From Clostridia bacterium (GTDB lineage Bacteria; Bacillota; Clostridia; UMGS1883): 64,000 nt of DNA. Under the pieces are notes generated by a model. It saw nothing but the letters and a program-made list of their open reading frames with translations, ran no database searches and had not been told where the DNA came from. The stretch's first letter is position 1; every line of letters begins with the position of its first letter. The stretch lies in contig JAFUOO010000029.1 of assembly GCA_017472685.1 (NCBI GenBank), positions 1 through 64,000 of the forward strand. The letters run 5' to 3'. The position numbers and the translations under genes were made by a program. Below, in pieces: positions 26,785 through 38,000 of the stretch.

Positions 26785-27291
26785 ATGAAGATAAATATTG
26801 CCGGCGTCATCAATTGTGACGGCGCAAAGCTCAATGTTCAGAAGGAAGCTTCCATCGGCTCTTTTGAGTTCGCAGGTAACGAGTATTCCTTTGAAAATCC
26901 CGTTAAAGTAACGGGTGAAATACGAAATATTGGCAGTGCGCTGAAGATTGCCCTTAAGGTTGAGGGCGAATACACTTCATACTGTGACCGTTGCGGCTGT
27001 GATGTTTCTGCCTCCATAAGTGGTGAAGCAGAGGAAAATATCACCGGCGAAGCGGTGGAAATGGACAGCGAAATGTTTGTTTTAAACGGACATGTGCTCG
27101 ACATATCCGGCGCGGTTGAATCTTTGGTGTATTCAAGTCTCCCTATGAGAAATCTGTGCAGTGACGACTGTAAGGGCTTATGTCCTAAGTGCGGCACAGA
27201 TCTGAACAAATCAGAATGTAATTGCGATACGACAAGGTATGACCCTCGTTTCGCTATTTTCAGAAAATTAGCAGGAAATGGTGAGGTGTAA
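26785..27291 (+). CDS. yceD: DUF177 protein YceD, linked to 23S rRNA and L32
   Basis: I chose the ATG at 26785 after GAGGTGATT; the upstream GTG at 26767 is not needed. The 168-residue protein shows the DUF177 pattern: YCDRCGCDV in the middle and LCSDDCKGLCPKCGTDLNKSECNC near the end, a zinc-type cysteine cluster, then DPRFAIFRKL. In bacteria it is nearly always encoded before rpmF and has been linked to 23S rRNA accumulation. Here rpmF starts three bases after its stop. Confidence 0.93.
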   Translation: MKINIAGVINCDGAKLNVQKEASIGSFEFAGNEYSFENPVKVTGEIRNIGSALKIALKVEGEYTSYCDRCGCDVSASISGEAEENITGEAVEMDSEMFVLNGHVLDISGAVESLVYSSLPMRNLCSDDCKGLCPKCGTDLNKSECNCDTTRYDPRFAIFRKLAGNGEV

Positions 27292-27294
27292 AAA

Positions 27295-27474
27295 ATGGCA
27301 GTTCCCAAGAGAAGAACTTCTAAGATGAAGAAGCGTCAGAGAAGAGCTAACTGGAAGCTTCTTATCCCCGGTATGGTAAAGTGCTCTCACTGCGGTGAGT
27401 ACACAAAGCCCCACATGGTATGTAAGGCTTGCGGTTACTACGACGGTAAGGAAATCGTAAAGGTAGAAGCGTAA
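27295..27474 (+). CDS. rpmF: 50S ribosomal protein L32
   Basis: A 59-residue protein beginning [20 protein letters not shown], with the zinc site [17 protein letters not shown]. This is the C+ (cysteine-containing) form of L32. It follows yceD by three bases, with the GAGGTG ribosome site inside the end of yceD. Confidence 0.97.
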   Translation: MAVPKRRTSKMKKRQRRANWKLLIPGMVKCSHCGEYTKPHMVCKACGYYDGKEIVKVEA

Positions 27475-27485
27475 AACGCATAAAC

Positions 27486-27514
27486 GAGCAGAATTGCAGT
27501 GTGTAATTCTGCTC
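27486..27514 (+). terminator. terminator after rpmF
   Basis: Stem GAGCAGAATT / AATTCTGCTC with a nine-base loop. The U tail is weak (CTCCTTATTT). Confidence 0.7.
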
Positions 27515-27541
27515 TCCTTATTTGGACACAATCAAGAAAAT

Positions 27542-27618
27542 GTCGATATAGCTCAGCAGGATAGAGCGACCGCCTCCTAAGCGGTAGGTCGGAGGTTCGA
27601 ATCCTCTTATCGACGCCA
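27542..27618 (+). tRNA. tRNA-Arg, anticodon CCU
   Basis: A full cloverleaf is visible: acceptor GTCGATA / TATCGAC, D arm GCTC..GAGC, anticodon stem ACCGC / GCGGT with loop CTCCTAA (anticodon CCT), T arm GGAGG TTCGAAT CCTCT, and encoded GCCA end. It reads AGG codons. A terminator-like 46-base repeat starts six bases after it, and the gene looks like an integration hot spot. Confidence 0.95.
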
Positions 27619-27623
27619 GGACT

Positions 27624-27840
27624 GATACGGTAATTGATACAATTTGTACGATTGCCGTATCGTTTTTTTATGCCGTGAAAACCCTTAAAATAAAGGCTTT
27701 TGAAGTATAGGGGGTTCAATTCGAATTTGCAGGGTACATATTTTGTTGTGAAAAACAGCCCTTTTTATGTGCCTGATGCAGTTTTAGTAAAAAGCTATCG
27801 TTTCAAAATGGGGCTATCGTTTCAAGTAGGGGATTGTTTG
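27624..27840 (+). repeat. repeat R1: tRNA-distal terminator plus 170-base extension
   Basis: The first 46 bases form a hairpin (GATACGGTAAT ... ATTGCCGTATC) with a T run and occur identically at 34764 and 53780. The extension (GGGGGTTCAATT, CCTGATGCAGTTTTAGTAAA, then GCTATCGTTTCAAA twice in tandem) recurs with moderate divergence in R2. No gene is seen between here and 27894. Confidence 0.85.
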
Positions 27841-27894
27841 CAGGCGAAATATAATATAGAAGAAGCAGACCGAAAATCGATCTGCTTTTGAATT

Positions 27895-28710
27895 TTATAA
27901 GCCTTTTATATTTTTCCGATACTCATAAGGACTTTCGCCAACGAGCTTTTTAAATATTTTACAAAAATATGTATAGGAATTATAGCCTACATCTGCGGCA
28001 ATTTCGGTCATAGTATGCTCTGAATTTTTAAGCCTGTCGCAGGCCTCGTTTATCCTTAAAGTGTTAATGTATTCCGTAACTGTAACACCCATACCATCCT
28101 TGAAAAGCCTGCACAAATATGCTTCGCTTATAAAAAATCTTTCGCTTAATTCCTTAACACTCTGAATTTCGGAAAAGCGGAGAGTAATAAAGGTTAAGAT
28201 GGAGCCCAGAGTTGAATTGATTCTGTGAATTTCCTGCTTTTGGGCATTGGGGGAGTTATGTATAATAATAAGCATTTCGTTAAGAAGCACAAAAATTTCG
28301 GGAAGGGTTTCTTTTGTTAAAAAAATATCTTCGAGCTTTTTGGTAATTTCCCTTAATCTTTTCATGGCGTATTTATCGGGGGTAACGATTTTTCTTTCAA
28401 AGGATGACAGCAGAGCTTTTTTGGAATGTTCTGTCAAAAACATATTCAAAAAATCGTCATCAAAATATATAACTACTCTTTCGTGCTCACTTTTTGAAAA
28501 ATTACCGTGAGGAATACCCTTTTGAGTGACTATAACATTGGTATTGTCCGTGGCAATAATTTCATCACCGATAAGAAGTGTCATCATTCCTTCCACCGGC
28601 AAAAAAATTTCATAAGCATGGTGGTAATGGGGTACACCCATGGTATGCGTTTGGGTAAATCTTTTTCTTTCTACGCTGAAACCTTTAAACTCTTCATATA
28701 TAACACTCAT
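27895..28710 (-). CDS. AraC-family regulator next to GH115
   Basis: A 271-residue regulator. The N-terminal cupin sensor has PHYHHAYEIFLPVEGMMTLLIGDE and TQKGIPHGN. The C-terminal HTH pair is SVKELSERFFISEAYLCRLFKDGMG and TMTEIAADVGYNSYTYFCKIFKKLVGESPYEYRK. It is divergent from the GH115 gene with a 123-base gap and is the obvious candidate to control it, perhaps sensing a (glucurono)xylan fragment. Confidence 0.93.
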   Translation of the reverse strand: MSVIYEEFKGFSVERKRFTQTHTMGVPHYHHAYEIFLPVEGMMTLLIGDEIIATDNTNVIVTQKGIPHGNFSKSEHERVVIYFDDDFLNMFLTEHSKKALLSSFERKIVTPDKYAMKRLREITKKLEDIFLTKETLPEIFVLLNEMLIIIHNSPNAQKQEIHRINSTLGSILTFITLRFSEIQSVKELSERFFISEAYLCRLFKDGMGVTVTEYINTLRINEACDRLKNSEHTMTEIAADVGYNSYTYFCKIFKKLVGESPYEYRKNIKGL

Positions 28711-28833
28711 TTTATCACCTCATATTCACAATATATCAAAATAGTTAAAAAATCAATCGTTTTATTCAATAATGTTGAAGAAAACTTATTCTGTTTTGAT
28801 GTATAATTAAATTACTATGGAAGGAGTGTTTTT

Positions 28834-31800
28834 ATGAAAAAAGTAATCTCGGTTATACTGTCTTTAGTTTTGATTTTATCACTGGTTCCTGTCATTACTT
28901 TGGCAGAGACAGAAGCACCTATGTTTTTCTCCTGGAATTTTACCACCGGTAAAAAATATGCCACAACTAAGGTTTCGGGCAATAGTGCAACAAGTGTGAG
29001 CTGGGGGGATTACCGTGCTGCCTTTATGGCTTTCCCCATTCCCGATAATATAGAGCAGGAGGATTGGGTTATAAGCGATAATTCGATGGTTTTTGACAAC
29101 GGCAGGCAAAGTGGTCAGGCACCTACCGTTACAATAAAAATGGTTGACGGTGATAGTTTGGTTGATACCTACACCAAACACTCCCAAGGTGCTATTACTG
29201 ATGCGTCGGCAACAGTGAGCCTTGCGTCTTTACGTGATAACGGGAAAATTGTGGGAACATTCTCAACTATCACAAATGACACAAGCTCTTATTTGTCAAT
29301 TGGTGAAGCAATGAAAGAAGCCAAGGAATCAGGCAAAAGCTATGTGGGCTTTTATCTGACCTGCCGAAGTGAGGATAATGCGGCAAGTAGCGGTATTGTA
29401 AACTTTGTAAATCCTACCCTCGCGCCTGCACCCGAGGTAGAAGATTATTCAACCATTGATATATCCCTTTCACCTTTGGTAATCAAAAAAGGCGGAAGCG
29501 TTACTGTTACGCCTTCTGTTTCACCAAAAGAAGCTGTAATTACAAATGCAAAATCATCCGATGAAGAGGCTGCCCGTGTAGCATTTACAGACACAACGAT
29601 TACAGTAACAGGTATCAATACAGGTTTTTCAAACATTGCCGTTACTGTAGAATTTGAGGATAAAACTATGAATAAGTCTTTCTTTGTATCAGTAACAGAA
29701 AATAATCCTACAGAGAATTCACCTTCCGTTACACTTTTTGAAAACGGAGCCTTTGCGCCAATAATTATGGACGAGGGTTATTCCAACAATCTTTCGTACA
29801 AGCAGATAAAGAGAGCTGTTGGTGACCTTAAGCAGGATATGGTCCTTGTTTCAGGCAAAATGACAATGGAGGATATACCTGTTGATGACAATGCCGAAAA
29901 ACGTGATGCAAGACTTAATTCTTTAGACTATGATGAAATTACAAACACGGCAATCATCGTAGGCAGTATAGAGTCAAGCGAAATTATACAAAATCTTATC
30001 TTGTCAGGCAAATTAGATGAAGCCGGGCAGATTAAGGGGAACTGGGAAGGTTATGTTATTAAAAAGGTTAAAAACCCTATCCCGGGCATTGAGAACGCCC
30101 TTGTAATCGCAGGTAGTGACACACGAGGTACAATTTACGGTATATACCACCTGTCCGAAAAAATGGGTGTGTCCCCCTGGTATTGGTGGAGCGATGTAGC
30201 TATCGAAACAAAGCCTTGCTACATATTCAACGAAGACACAATCGTAAATGAAGGTCCCGACATTGCATATCGCGGAATTTTCATAAATGACGAAGAACAT
30301 TTTGTGGAATGGTGCGAGCATCACTTTCCTGAGGATTATGCTATGGACAACACGGAGGTCAACGGTCCTAATGCGTATATCTATAATCATATGTATGAGC
30401 TGTTGTTAAGACTTGGTGCAAACACACTCTGGCCTGCAATGCACGAATATACAACTGCATTCAACTACGATACCGATGAAAACTCTATTCCATTGAATGC
30501 AAAAGCGGCATCGGAATACGGCATTGTTATGAGCTCCTCCCACTGTGAGGTAATGCTTAGAGGTAATGTTGGTGAATGGGAGCATTGGTACAATCAGAAC
30601 AAGGATAAATATAACATTCAGGGCTCTTCCGTAAATGCAGCCTTTGACTACACGCTTAACAAAGAAGCTATCCTTAATTACTGGAGGGAACGCCTTGTTG
30701 CAAATAAGGATTTTGAAAGCATTTTTGTTTTGGGTATCCGTGGTGTACACGACGGCAAGCCTAATTATGCAAATCTCTCAGGTGCAGGCTACGGCTCAGG
30801 TGACGACGGCATCGTTAATATGATGAAGGACGTTATCACAGAGCAAAGAAAAATGATAAAGGACATTTACGGCAGCGAGGATGCAGTGCCTCAGGTATTT
30901 ATTCCCTATAAGGAAATGAACACCTACTACAACCACAATAACGGTGATCTGGCATCATGGCTTCCCCAGGATGTAATCGTTATGTATGCTGAGGATAACT
31001 TTAACTACCTTCGTCAGACTTCAACTGCACAGGAAAGAGCACGAGAAGGCGGCTTGGGTATATACTACCATAACTCCTACTGGGGTACTCCCAAGAGCTA
31101 CCTGTGGCTCAACTCCACCTCCACAACACTTATGTATGAGGAAATGAGAAAGGCTTACGACACCGGTGCTAAAAAATACTGGATATTAAATGTTGGCGAT
31201 TTGAAGCCCGGTGAATTAAACTGCGAATTCTTTATGCGTATGGCGTGGGATGTGGATATGTATGACGATACAAATATCTACACCGATTACTACAAAAAAC
31301 AGGCTATGCGTGACTACCGCTTAAGTGAGGCAGATGCGGAAATTTATGCTGCTGCATTAGAACAGGTAAACTCACTTATTATGACAAAGAAGGCGGAATT
31401 CTTCGGTTACAATGAAGGCGGTAGCTCAACTGTACCATATTTTCCCGGAGGAAATGTATTTCCCTTCAGCGTTACAGAGCACGGCGACGAAGGTCAGATA
31501 ATGGTAGATAAGTGGAACAGCCTTGTTGACATACTGGGAACTATTTACGAAAAGCTTGATGATGAATGCAAGGATTCCTTCTATGAACAGATTTATCACC
31601 TTGTGCTTTCTTACCGTAATCGTAATGAAGAATATGTTTATTACTGGAAAAACCAGCTTTATGCAACCCAAGGCAGATACGCCTCCACAACAGCTTATGC
31701 TGATTTGTCAAGAGAAGCGGTTCAGCGACTTGACACCGACCAGGATTATTACAATTCACGTGGTAACGGAAAGTGGACAAATATACTTAACTACGAGCAT

Positions 31801-34617
31801 ATCATCTACTATCAGCGTAACCAGGGTGCATTAAGGGTTAATGAGAGTATGTATGCAAATGTTCCTTCTCCGGAAGAGGGGGTTGGTGCAGTATGTGAGG
31901 GTCAGTCGCTTCCTACGGATAACGTTACTTTAAAATTCAATTCTTTAGCTGACAACAAGCGTTTTATTGACATTTTCGGCAAAAATGTTTTTGAAGAGGG
32001 TTATGTTATTGAATCTGATGACTTTATCACCCTTTCTAAAACAAGTGGCAATGTTTATACAGAAGAAAGAATAACAGTAGCAATTGATTGGGATGCTCTT
32101 ACAAATGGTACCCACACCGGTACAATTACTGTTTTCAATGCTGACGAAGAGGGCAACAAGGAAGAAGTAGTTGCAACCTTCACCATTGAAGCTGTAAAGA
32201 CAAGTGTAACACTTGAAGAAAACTCGTACATAGAAGCTAACGGCTTTGTGGCAATCGAAGCTGAGCACTATTCTGAAATGATAGAAGGCAGTGACGGAAG
32301 CTACTGGGCTGTAGTTGAAAACTTAGGTCAGTCAGAGGATGGAGTAAAAGGCTTCCCCGACCTTGCAGAAAAGGTGAACATTTACGAAACAGAAAACGCT
32401 GCACAGCTTGTGTACAGAGTTTATTTCGAATCTACAGGAACCTTCACCGGTACTCTTTATCGCTTACCTACATTAAACGAGAGCAGCGAAAATAATGAGG
32501 CAAGAAGCTGTAATGTTGCAGTAGGACTTCGTGGTGAATATCCCACACTTTTGTCGGGTAACCGTGATACGGGGGGTACCTGGGGCGCAAATGTAATGCG
32601 TGGCTACGAGCCTCTTACCTTCAGCGTAACAATCCCCGAGAAGGGTTACTATGACATCGTTGTTTACAAAATTGATGCCTCTATTGCCTTTGACAGAATT
32701 GTAATCGAAACAACATCAACTGATTCTTCTCACGTTGGTCCTCCTGAAAGCCCCAACAGTATAGCAGAAATAGCGGAAACGGTGATAGGTAATGTCCCCG
32801 AATATGTAAAGAATGTGGTTCCCGCAGCTTACATCACACCTATCGGAAATCTTAATGTGGCAGCAGGAACTGTGAATGAGGTTAAAATAACAAAGCCTTC
32901 CGAGGCAATCGTTACCTTTAAATCTCTTAATCCTTCTGTTGCGGAGGTTGAGTTTTCTGACGATATTTTAACCATCTACGGTCTTAAGGCAGGTACTGCT
33001 ACAGTAAAAGTTAACGTTGCACAACAAGGCTATAACGATGGTGAGCAGGAATTTACTGTATTTGTTACAGACGGCATAGCACAGGAAGGCTACAAGGAAG
33101 AAAACGGCGAGCTTGTTATTAACACAGCGGATGTTATTTTGAATAATGCCTATGCATCCCACACCAATATTTCCACCCATACATGGGCTACAAGCGGCAA
33201 GGGCATTGCAGTTACCCCCAATAGTGGCATAAACTGGACAAATGCTTCAACAGTTCCTGCAACTGCACCATACATAACTTTCAAGGCTGAATTTGAAACT
33301 GCAGGCAATTATTATGTTGCAGTTAATCTTTCAAGCCCCGACGACGGCTCTGACAGTTTCCATTTCGGACTGAATGGCAAGATTGTTTTCTCCTCAAACA
33401 GTAGAAACAATCGCCCTGTTACAAAAGTGGAGGAATGGTTCTCGCACTCATCCTGGGTTGTTACAATCCCTTCCGCAGGGGAGCATACAATTACTCTTTA
33501 TGCACGAGAAGACGGATTGGTTATAAACCAGATATATATGTCACAGACAAATCAGATTGCAGACGGCTCTACAGGAAACCTTAAGCCTGTTGTGGGCGGT
33601 GGAGATGTTCTTCCCTCGAAGGAATTGACAGACGAAGAAAGAGTAGCACTTGATATTCGTTTCGCAAACTTTGGCTACGATTTATCCAATGTTTACGGCG
33701 ATGTTAATATGCCCAAAAAAGGTGTATATTCAAGTAGTATTGAGTGGCAGAGTTCAAAGGAAGATGTTATCTCCATAGACGGCAAGGTTACAATACCAAA
33801 GCACGATACATTGGTTACACTTACAGGCAATTTTACATGTGGTGATATAGCCAAAACTGTAACTTATAGCGTAATCGTTAAAAAGCCTGTGGAAGTAATT
33901 AATTCCGAAAACGGATTTAATCTTACAGCATTTACACCTTTTTCCACTCACAGCTATATTTCCTTTGACTTGATTGCAACAGAAATAAGTGATGGTTTTG
34001 TAGGCGTTTGCCAAGCTGATAAAAACCCGACCGCTTACGGCAGTTTCCCCATTTGCTTCCGCATTTGCCCAGATGGCTACTTTGATGCTCATAACGGCAC
34101 AGAGTATGCAAAGGTTGATACTGTGTATTATGAAAAAGACAAAGCCTATCGTGTTGTAATGGATATTGATGTTGAAAACGGAAAGTACAGTGCCTATGTG
34201 GTTAAAGATGGTGTGGTTAAAACTGTGGCAAAAGACTTTTCTTACAGAACCTCTGCTATAGATTTCGGAAACATAACCGTGTGTCCTGGCAGCGGAGTAG
34301 GGGAAGGATTGTTTCTTATACAAAATCTTACGGTAAGCTCAATGCCCTATACTATTTTAGATTTTTCTTTGAATAACAACGCCTTCAGCTCCAATATTTT
34401 CTATTTCGGTGATAATAAAAGAAGCGACAGCGTTATCATTTCCACATATAATAGGGAAGGTGAAATGACTTTTGTAAAAAGGATGCCTCTGTCACTTAAT
34501 TTTGGTGAAAGCTATCCTGTAGAGGGTGAAATAGCGGAAGATGCGTCTTGCCTTAATATTATGGTGTTGAGCAATAAATTTTCTCCATTGGCAATTAATA
34601 AAAAGATTATATACTGA
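28834..34617 (+). CDS. secreted multidomain GH115 xylan alpha-1,2-glucuronidase
   Basis: GH115 enzymes remove (4-O-methyl)-glucuronic acid from xylan. Residues 1-25 are a signal peptide. Residues about 30-200 form an N-terminal beta module also found in the partial gene at 63504. About 205-290 is a BIG2-like Ig domain. About 300-1000 is the GH115 catalytic region (GSDTRGTIYGIYHLSEKMGVSPWYWW, IAYRGIFINDEEHFVEW, GANTLWPAMHEYTTAFNYD, AASEYGIVMSSSHCEVMLR). About 1120-1290 is the GH115 C-terminal domain (IEAEHYSEM.., YYDIVVYKIDASIAFDRIVIET). Then come another BIG2, a carbohydrate-binding-like module and an Ig-like domain (LTDEERVALDIRFANFGYDLS). At 1927 residues it is twice the usual length. TATAAT at 28802 may be its -10 box. 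Confidence 0.92.
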   Translation: MKKVISVILSLVLILSLVPVITLAETEAPMFFSWNFTTGKKYATTKVSGNSATSVSWGDYRAAFMAFPIPDNIEQEDWVISDNSMVFDNGRQSGQAPTVTIKMVDGDSLVDTYTKHSQGAITDASATVSLASLRDNGKIVGTFSTITNDTSSYLSIGEAMKEAKESGKSYVGFYLTCRSEDNAASSGIVNFVNPTLAPAPEVEDYSTIDISLSPLVIKKGGSVTVTPSVSPKEAVITNAKSSDEEAARVAFTDTTITVTGINTGFSNIAVTVEFEDKTMNKSFFVSVTENNPTENSPSVTLFENGAFAPIIMDEGYSNNLSYKQIKRAVGDLKQDMVLVSGKMTMEDIPVDDNAEKRDARLNSLDYDEITNTAIIVGSIESSEIIQNLILSGKLDEAGQIKGNWEGYVIKKVKNPIPGIENALVIAGSDTRGTIYGIYHLSEKMGVSPWYWWSDVAIETKPCYIFNEDTIVNEGPDIAYRGIFINDEEHFVEWCEHHFPEDYAMDNTEVNGPNAYIYNHMYELLLRLGANTLWPAMHEYTTAFNYDTDENSIPLNAKAASEYGIVMSSSHCEVMLRGNVGEWEHWYNQNKDKYNIQGSSVNAAFDYTLNKEAILNYWRERLVANKDFESIFVLGIRGVHDGKPNYANLSGAGYGSGDDGIVNMMKDVITEQRKMIKDIYGSEDAVPQVFIPYKEMNTYYNHNNGDLASWLPQDVIVMYAEDNFNYLRQTSTAQERAREGGLGIYYHNSYWGTPKSYLWLNSTSTTLMYEEMRKAYDTGAKKYWILNVGDLKPGELNCEFFMRMAWDVDMYDDTNIYTDYYKKQAMRDYRLSEADAEIYAAALEQVNSLIMTKKAEFFGYNEGGSSTVPYFPGGNVFPFSVTEHGDEGQIMVDKWNSLVDILGTIYEKLDDECKDSFYEQIYHLVLSYRNRNEEYVYYWKNQLYATQGRYASTTAYADLSREAVQRLDTDQDYYNSRGNGKWTNILNYEHIIYYQRNQGALRVNESMYANVPSPEEGVGAVCEGQSLPTDNVTLKFNSLADNKRFIDIFGKNVFEEGYVIESDDFITLSKTSGNVYTEERITVAIDWDALTNGTHTGTITVFNADEEGNKEEVVATFTIEAVKTSVTLEENSYIEANGFVAIEAEHYSEMIEGSDGSYWAVVENLGQSEDGVKGFPDLAEKVNIYETENAAQLVYRVYFESTGTFTGTLYRLPTLNESSENNEARSCNVAVGLRGEYPTLLSGNRDTGGTWGANVMRGYEPLTFSVTIPEKGYYDIVVYKIDASIAFDRIVIETTSTDSSHVGPPESPNSIAEIAETVIGNVPEYVKNVVPAAYITPIGNLNVAAGTVNEVKITKPSEAIVTFKSLNPSVAEVEFSDDILTIYGLKAGTATVKVNVAQQGYNDGEQEFTVFVTDGIAQEGYKEENGELVINTADVILNNAYASHTNISTHTWATSGKGIAVTPNSGINWTNASTVPATAPYITFKAEFETAGNYYVAVNLSSPDDGSDSFHFGLNGKIVFSSNSRNNRPVTKVEEWFSHSSWVVTIPSAGEHTITLYAREDGLVINQIYMSQTNQIADGSTGNLKPVVGGGDVLPSKELTDEERVALDIRFANFGYDLSNVYGDVNMPKKGVYSSSIEWQSSKEDVISIDGKVTIPKHDTLVTLTGNFTCGDIAKTVTYSVIVKKPVEVINSENGFNLTAFTPFSTHSYISFDLIATEISDGFVGVCQADKNPTAYGSFPICFRICPDGYFDAHNGTEYAKVDTVYYEKDKAYRVVMDIDVENGKYSAYVVKDGVVKTVAKDFSYRTSAIDFGNITVCPGSGVGEGLFLIQNLTVSSMPYTILDFSLNNNAFSSNIFYFGDNKRSDSVIISTYNREGEMTFVKRMPLSLNFGESYPVEGEIAEDASCLNIMVLSNKFSPLAINKKIIY

Positions 34618-34763
34618 CTCCGCAAAACACCACATCCATCTGTTAGATGTTTTGAAGAATTTATCAAATAATCTGAAATGGTGTGCTGTATAAGAAGTAA
34701 AAAATTGAACCCTCTATCGTAAGAGGGTTCATTGTATTATTTGTTAAGTCCAAATACAAATTC

Positions 34764-34975
34764 GATACGGTAATTGATACAATTTGTACGATTGCCGTAT
34801 CGTTTTTTTTGTGCCGTGAAAAGCCTTGTATTAAGCCTTTTTTGAAGCATAGGGGGTTCAATTTGAATTTGTTGGGTACATATTTCGATGAAAGAATGAG
34901 CCGTTTTTGTGTACCTGATGCAGTTTTAGTAAAAAGCTATCGTTTCAAATTGGGGCTATCGTTTCAAGGGTGGGA
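34764..34975 (+). repeat. repeat R2: second copy of the tRNA-distal repeat
   Basis: It contains the same 46-base hairpin as R1 and R3. The extension matches R1 in order (GGGGGTTCAATTTGAATTTG, CCTGATGCAGTTTTAGTAAA, tandem GCTATCGTTTCAAA) at roughly 80-85 percent by eye. It lies after the GH115 gene and immediately before the promoter of the STAND gene. The open frame across it is repeat DNA, not the true N-terminus of that protein. Confidence 0.85.
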
Positions 34976-34979
34976 TTTG

Positions 34980-35008
34980 TTGCGTATTGGGAAAATATGT
35001 GGTATAAT
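34980..35008 (+). promoter_or_regulatory. promoter of the STAND NTPase gene
   Basis: TTGCGT at 34980-34985 and TATAAT at 35003-35008 with a 17-base spacer, 31 bases before the start codon. Confidence 0.75.
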
Positions 35009-35039
35009 ACAGTTACGATGTTATATAAGAGGTGGGAAT

Positions 35040-38000
35040 ATGGGTGCAGTTGCACGAAATGCGTTAAAAGGATATGTATATCAGCAATATATATTTACAC
35101 TTTTTTTAGCAAAGATGGATACTGAAAGAAGTATATCTAAAATTGAATCAGAGGCAATAGGAACAGCTAAATTTGATGATTTATATATAGTAGATAGCGG
35201 AGAAGAATATAGAATTCAGATAAAGAATTACAAAGATACTACACTTAGTGATATAGAAGTAGGCAATGATGTTTTTACAATAGGAAGTAACAAAAACAAA
35301 TACAACCCAAAAGAGAAAAACATAGTTGTGATTAATACAGCAAACATTGAAACAAAGATAAAATTTATGGGATTTGATGCTGTTGAAATTAATGGTATTA
35401 TAGTTATTCCTTTGTTAGAATCTAAAGTTGCAGATTTATTAGATAGCATGTTTAGTATGGTGAGCCGTGAACTTCAAATAATAAATTATAGCTTCATTTT
35501 GACGTCGAAATCACAATTCGTTGTATCGTTGGAGGATTTACCAAAACTTATTAGACTCTCTACGGATCTCGAAAATAAGACAATTCTTGTAAGAGAAACA
35601 TTAGAGATATGTGCCCCTGGGATTATTCATATTGTTGGAAAACCCGGCGTGGGAAAAAGTCATTATGTAACCGAATTAGCAAATAAGTACAAAGATGCTC
35701 TGATTTATAGATTTTGGATTGGTTCGCAGGATGCAGATTCGAGGAATAGGATGTCCTTTGATTATTTCTTAAATGATTTAGCATTAGCTGTTTTTAAATC
35801 ATCGAAAAGCTATACTATGGATGAATTGGTAAATAAAATTAATCATAATGAATTTATGATAATTATTGATGGATTGGATCATATTGAAAATTACAACCCA
35901 CTAGAATTAGAACGTTATATAGATTTTATAGACAGAATAGGTGGAGGAAATATTGTTGTACTTTCAAGACCGTTAAAAGCTAATACAAATTGGAATAAGA
36001 TAGAACTTGAAAATTGGTCTTATGAAGAAACAGCATTATATTTAGCTAGTGCTCATGAAATTTACGAGACTGAAAATGCTTACAATATATACACGGCTTC
36101 AAATGGATATCCAATTATTACATATTTTTTGGCTGAAAATTATAAGTTGTACGGGGAAGTAAATTCTGATTGTAAAGTTGAAAGCATAGAAGAATATTAT
36201 GATAAGTTGTTACAAGACGTTAAAGTACGGTCTGCATTGACACTCTTTGCAACCAATAATAGTTTTTTCTTAACAAATGAGATAGATTTATTGTTGGATG
36301 GTGAGTTAGCGTATGTAGTAAAAGAATTCGTTGATTCCTACCCATATCTTTTTAAACAGGTAATGAATCGCATATCTTTAATTCATGATAGTTTTAATAC
36401 ATATTTAAGGAGGCAATTGGTAGTTTATCCTGAGCGAAAAAAGAGTGTGACCAAAAGTGTGAAGAAAAGTATTTTATCCGGAGAGATACGTTACATGCAT
36501 AGAATGACATCATTTGATTATGATGAAGATTTTTATGATAGTGTTCTATTGAAATACTGCGAGTTTGCGGAATTGGAAGCTCTATTATCAAAGACATTGG
36601 ACTACAATTCCATATCAAGTTTTTATAATCAATTGCAAAAGTTATTAGAAGAAAGAGAAAACTTATACGATATTAACCAGTATTATTCTTTTGTTTTGAT
36701 TCATCAGATTGTTAATCGAAATAATTTAAAGGGTTTCGAGGGGTTAATATATCAGTTGTTAATTTATATTGATAATCATGGTAATATTGAAGAAGAAATT
36801 TTTAGCACGGGGACAATATGGAATGTATACACATTATCAAAGAATGAAAGTGAAATTAAAAAATATAGAGAGAATAAACTTTCTGTATTTGACAGCTCAT
36901 ATGAGGTTTACAAAAACCTTGACGAAGAATTAGCTTTTTTTGAAAAGGAATCAAAAAGAATTAATTTCGAAGAATTAGCTCCCTTATTAAGTGGCACAGA
37001 ATTATATCAGAATGATAAGATTGAGCTCTTGACCAGATATTTGATTAGTGCATGGATAAATGAAGAAAAAGATGAGTTGTATGATGTTTTTAAATTATAT
37101 ATTGACGGAGATGAAACAGTCGCACTTAATAAATTACAGACCCTTGTAAGTTCATATAATATAGAGAAAATATGGATGGATGGAATATTGTCTCGAACAA
37201 AATATCAGCTTTATGAACTGGGATACTTTGAAGATAAGAATATTTTTAAACATACTACGCTTCAAAAACTTATTTGCAGTCAGGCGCCTTACGGTTCCTT
37301 CCAAACAATAGACTATGTAAAATCATTTGTTCGGTTTAACAATCATAAGAAAATGGATATTGAAAATATTTATATGGTAAATTATGTATGGTCTATGTAC
37401 TATATGCGTAAGGATTATAGTGTAATAACTATAAATGATGCTTTGCGAACTTTTGAGGAAAATATGCTAATTGACGAAATGCAGTCATTAGAAATAATAA
37501 AAAGGCTGATGCAGCAGTCGGAAAAAGGAATTAGAGGTCTTATGGTTGAATACATAAATGATAAGCCGATAGATTTCACTAAAAAGCTAATAATGCTGAA
37601 GTATTTTAATGACGATTGTCCTGCTTATATTTTTGATTTATCTCCTGAAAGGATTAGTTTATTTGATGAAAATGTAGTCATGAGTAATTTTTTTGACCTA
37701 ATTAAGTACCACATGCAAGGTAAAACAATCGAGTATAGGGATATAAATAACCTCTTAGAATCGATATATGCGGATAAAGTGTTGGCATTTTTAAGTCGAA
37801 TGGAGTTTTCAATACTGGGGAATGTGACCGATAAAAATATTTTGGATAGAATAAATGGATATGGTATAAGGTGTATAGGGGAAACGAACCCTAACGTTGA
37901 AGAATACATTCCATTTGAGCATGGTTATATACACAGAGAGGACAAGGAATATATTATAGAAAATAATGTTCCATATATGGAATTGGTTCGGTATACAGAT

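Noticed and set aside
34809..35039. 77 extra N-terminal residues for the STAND protein
   Set aside because: This stretch is the R2 repeat followed by a promoter; the ATG at 35040 has a good ribosome site and the matching R1 copy has no such gene.
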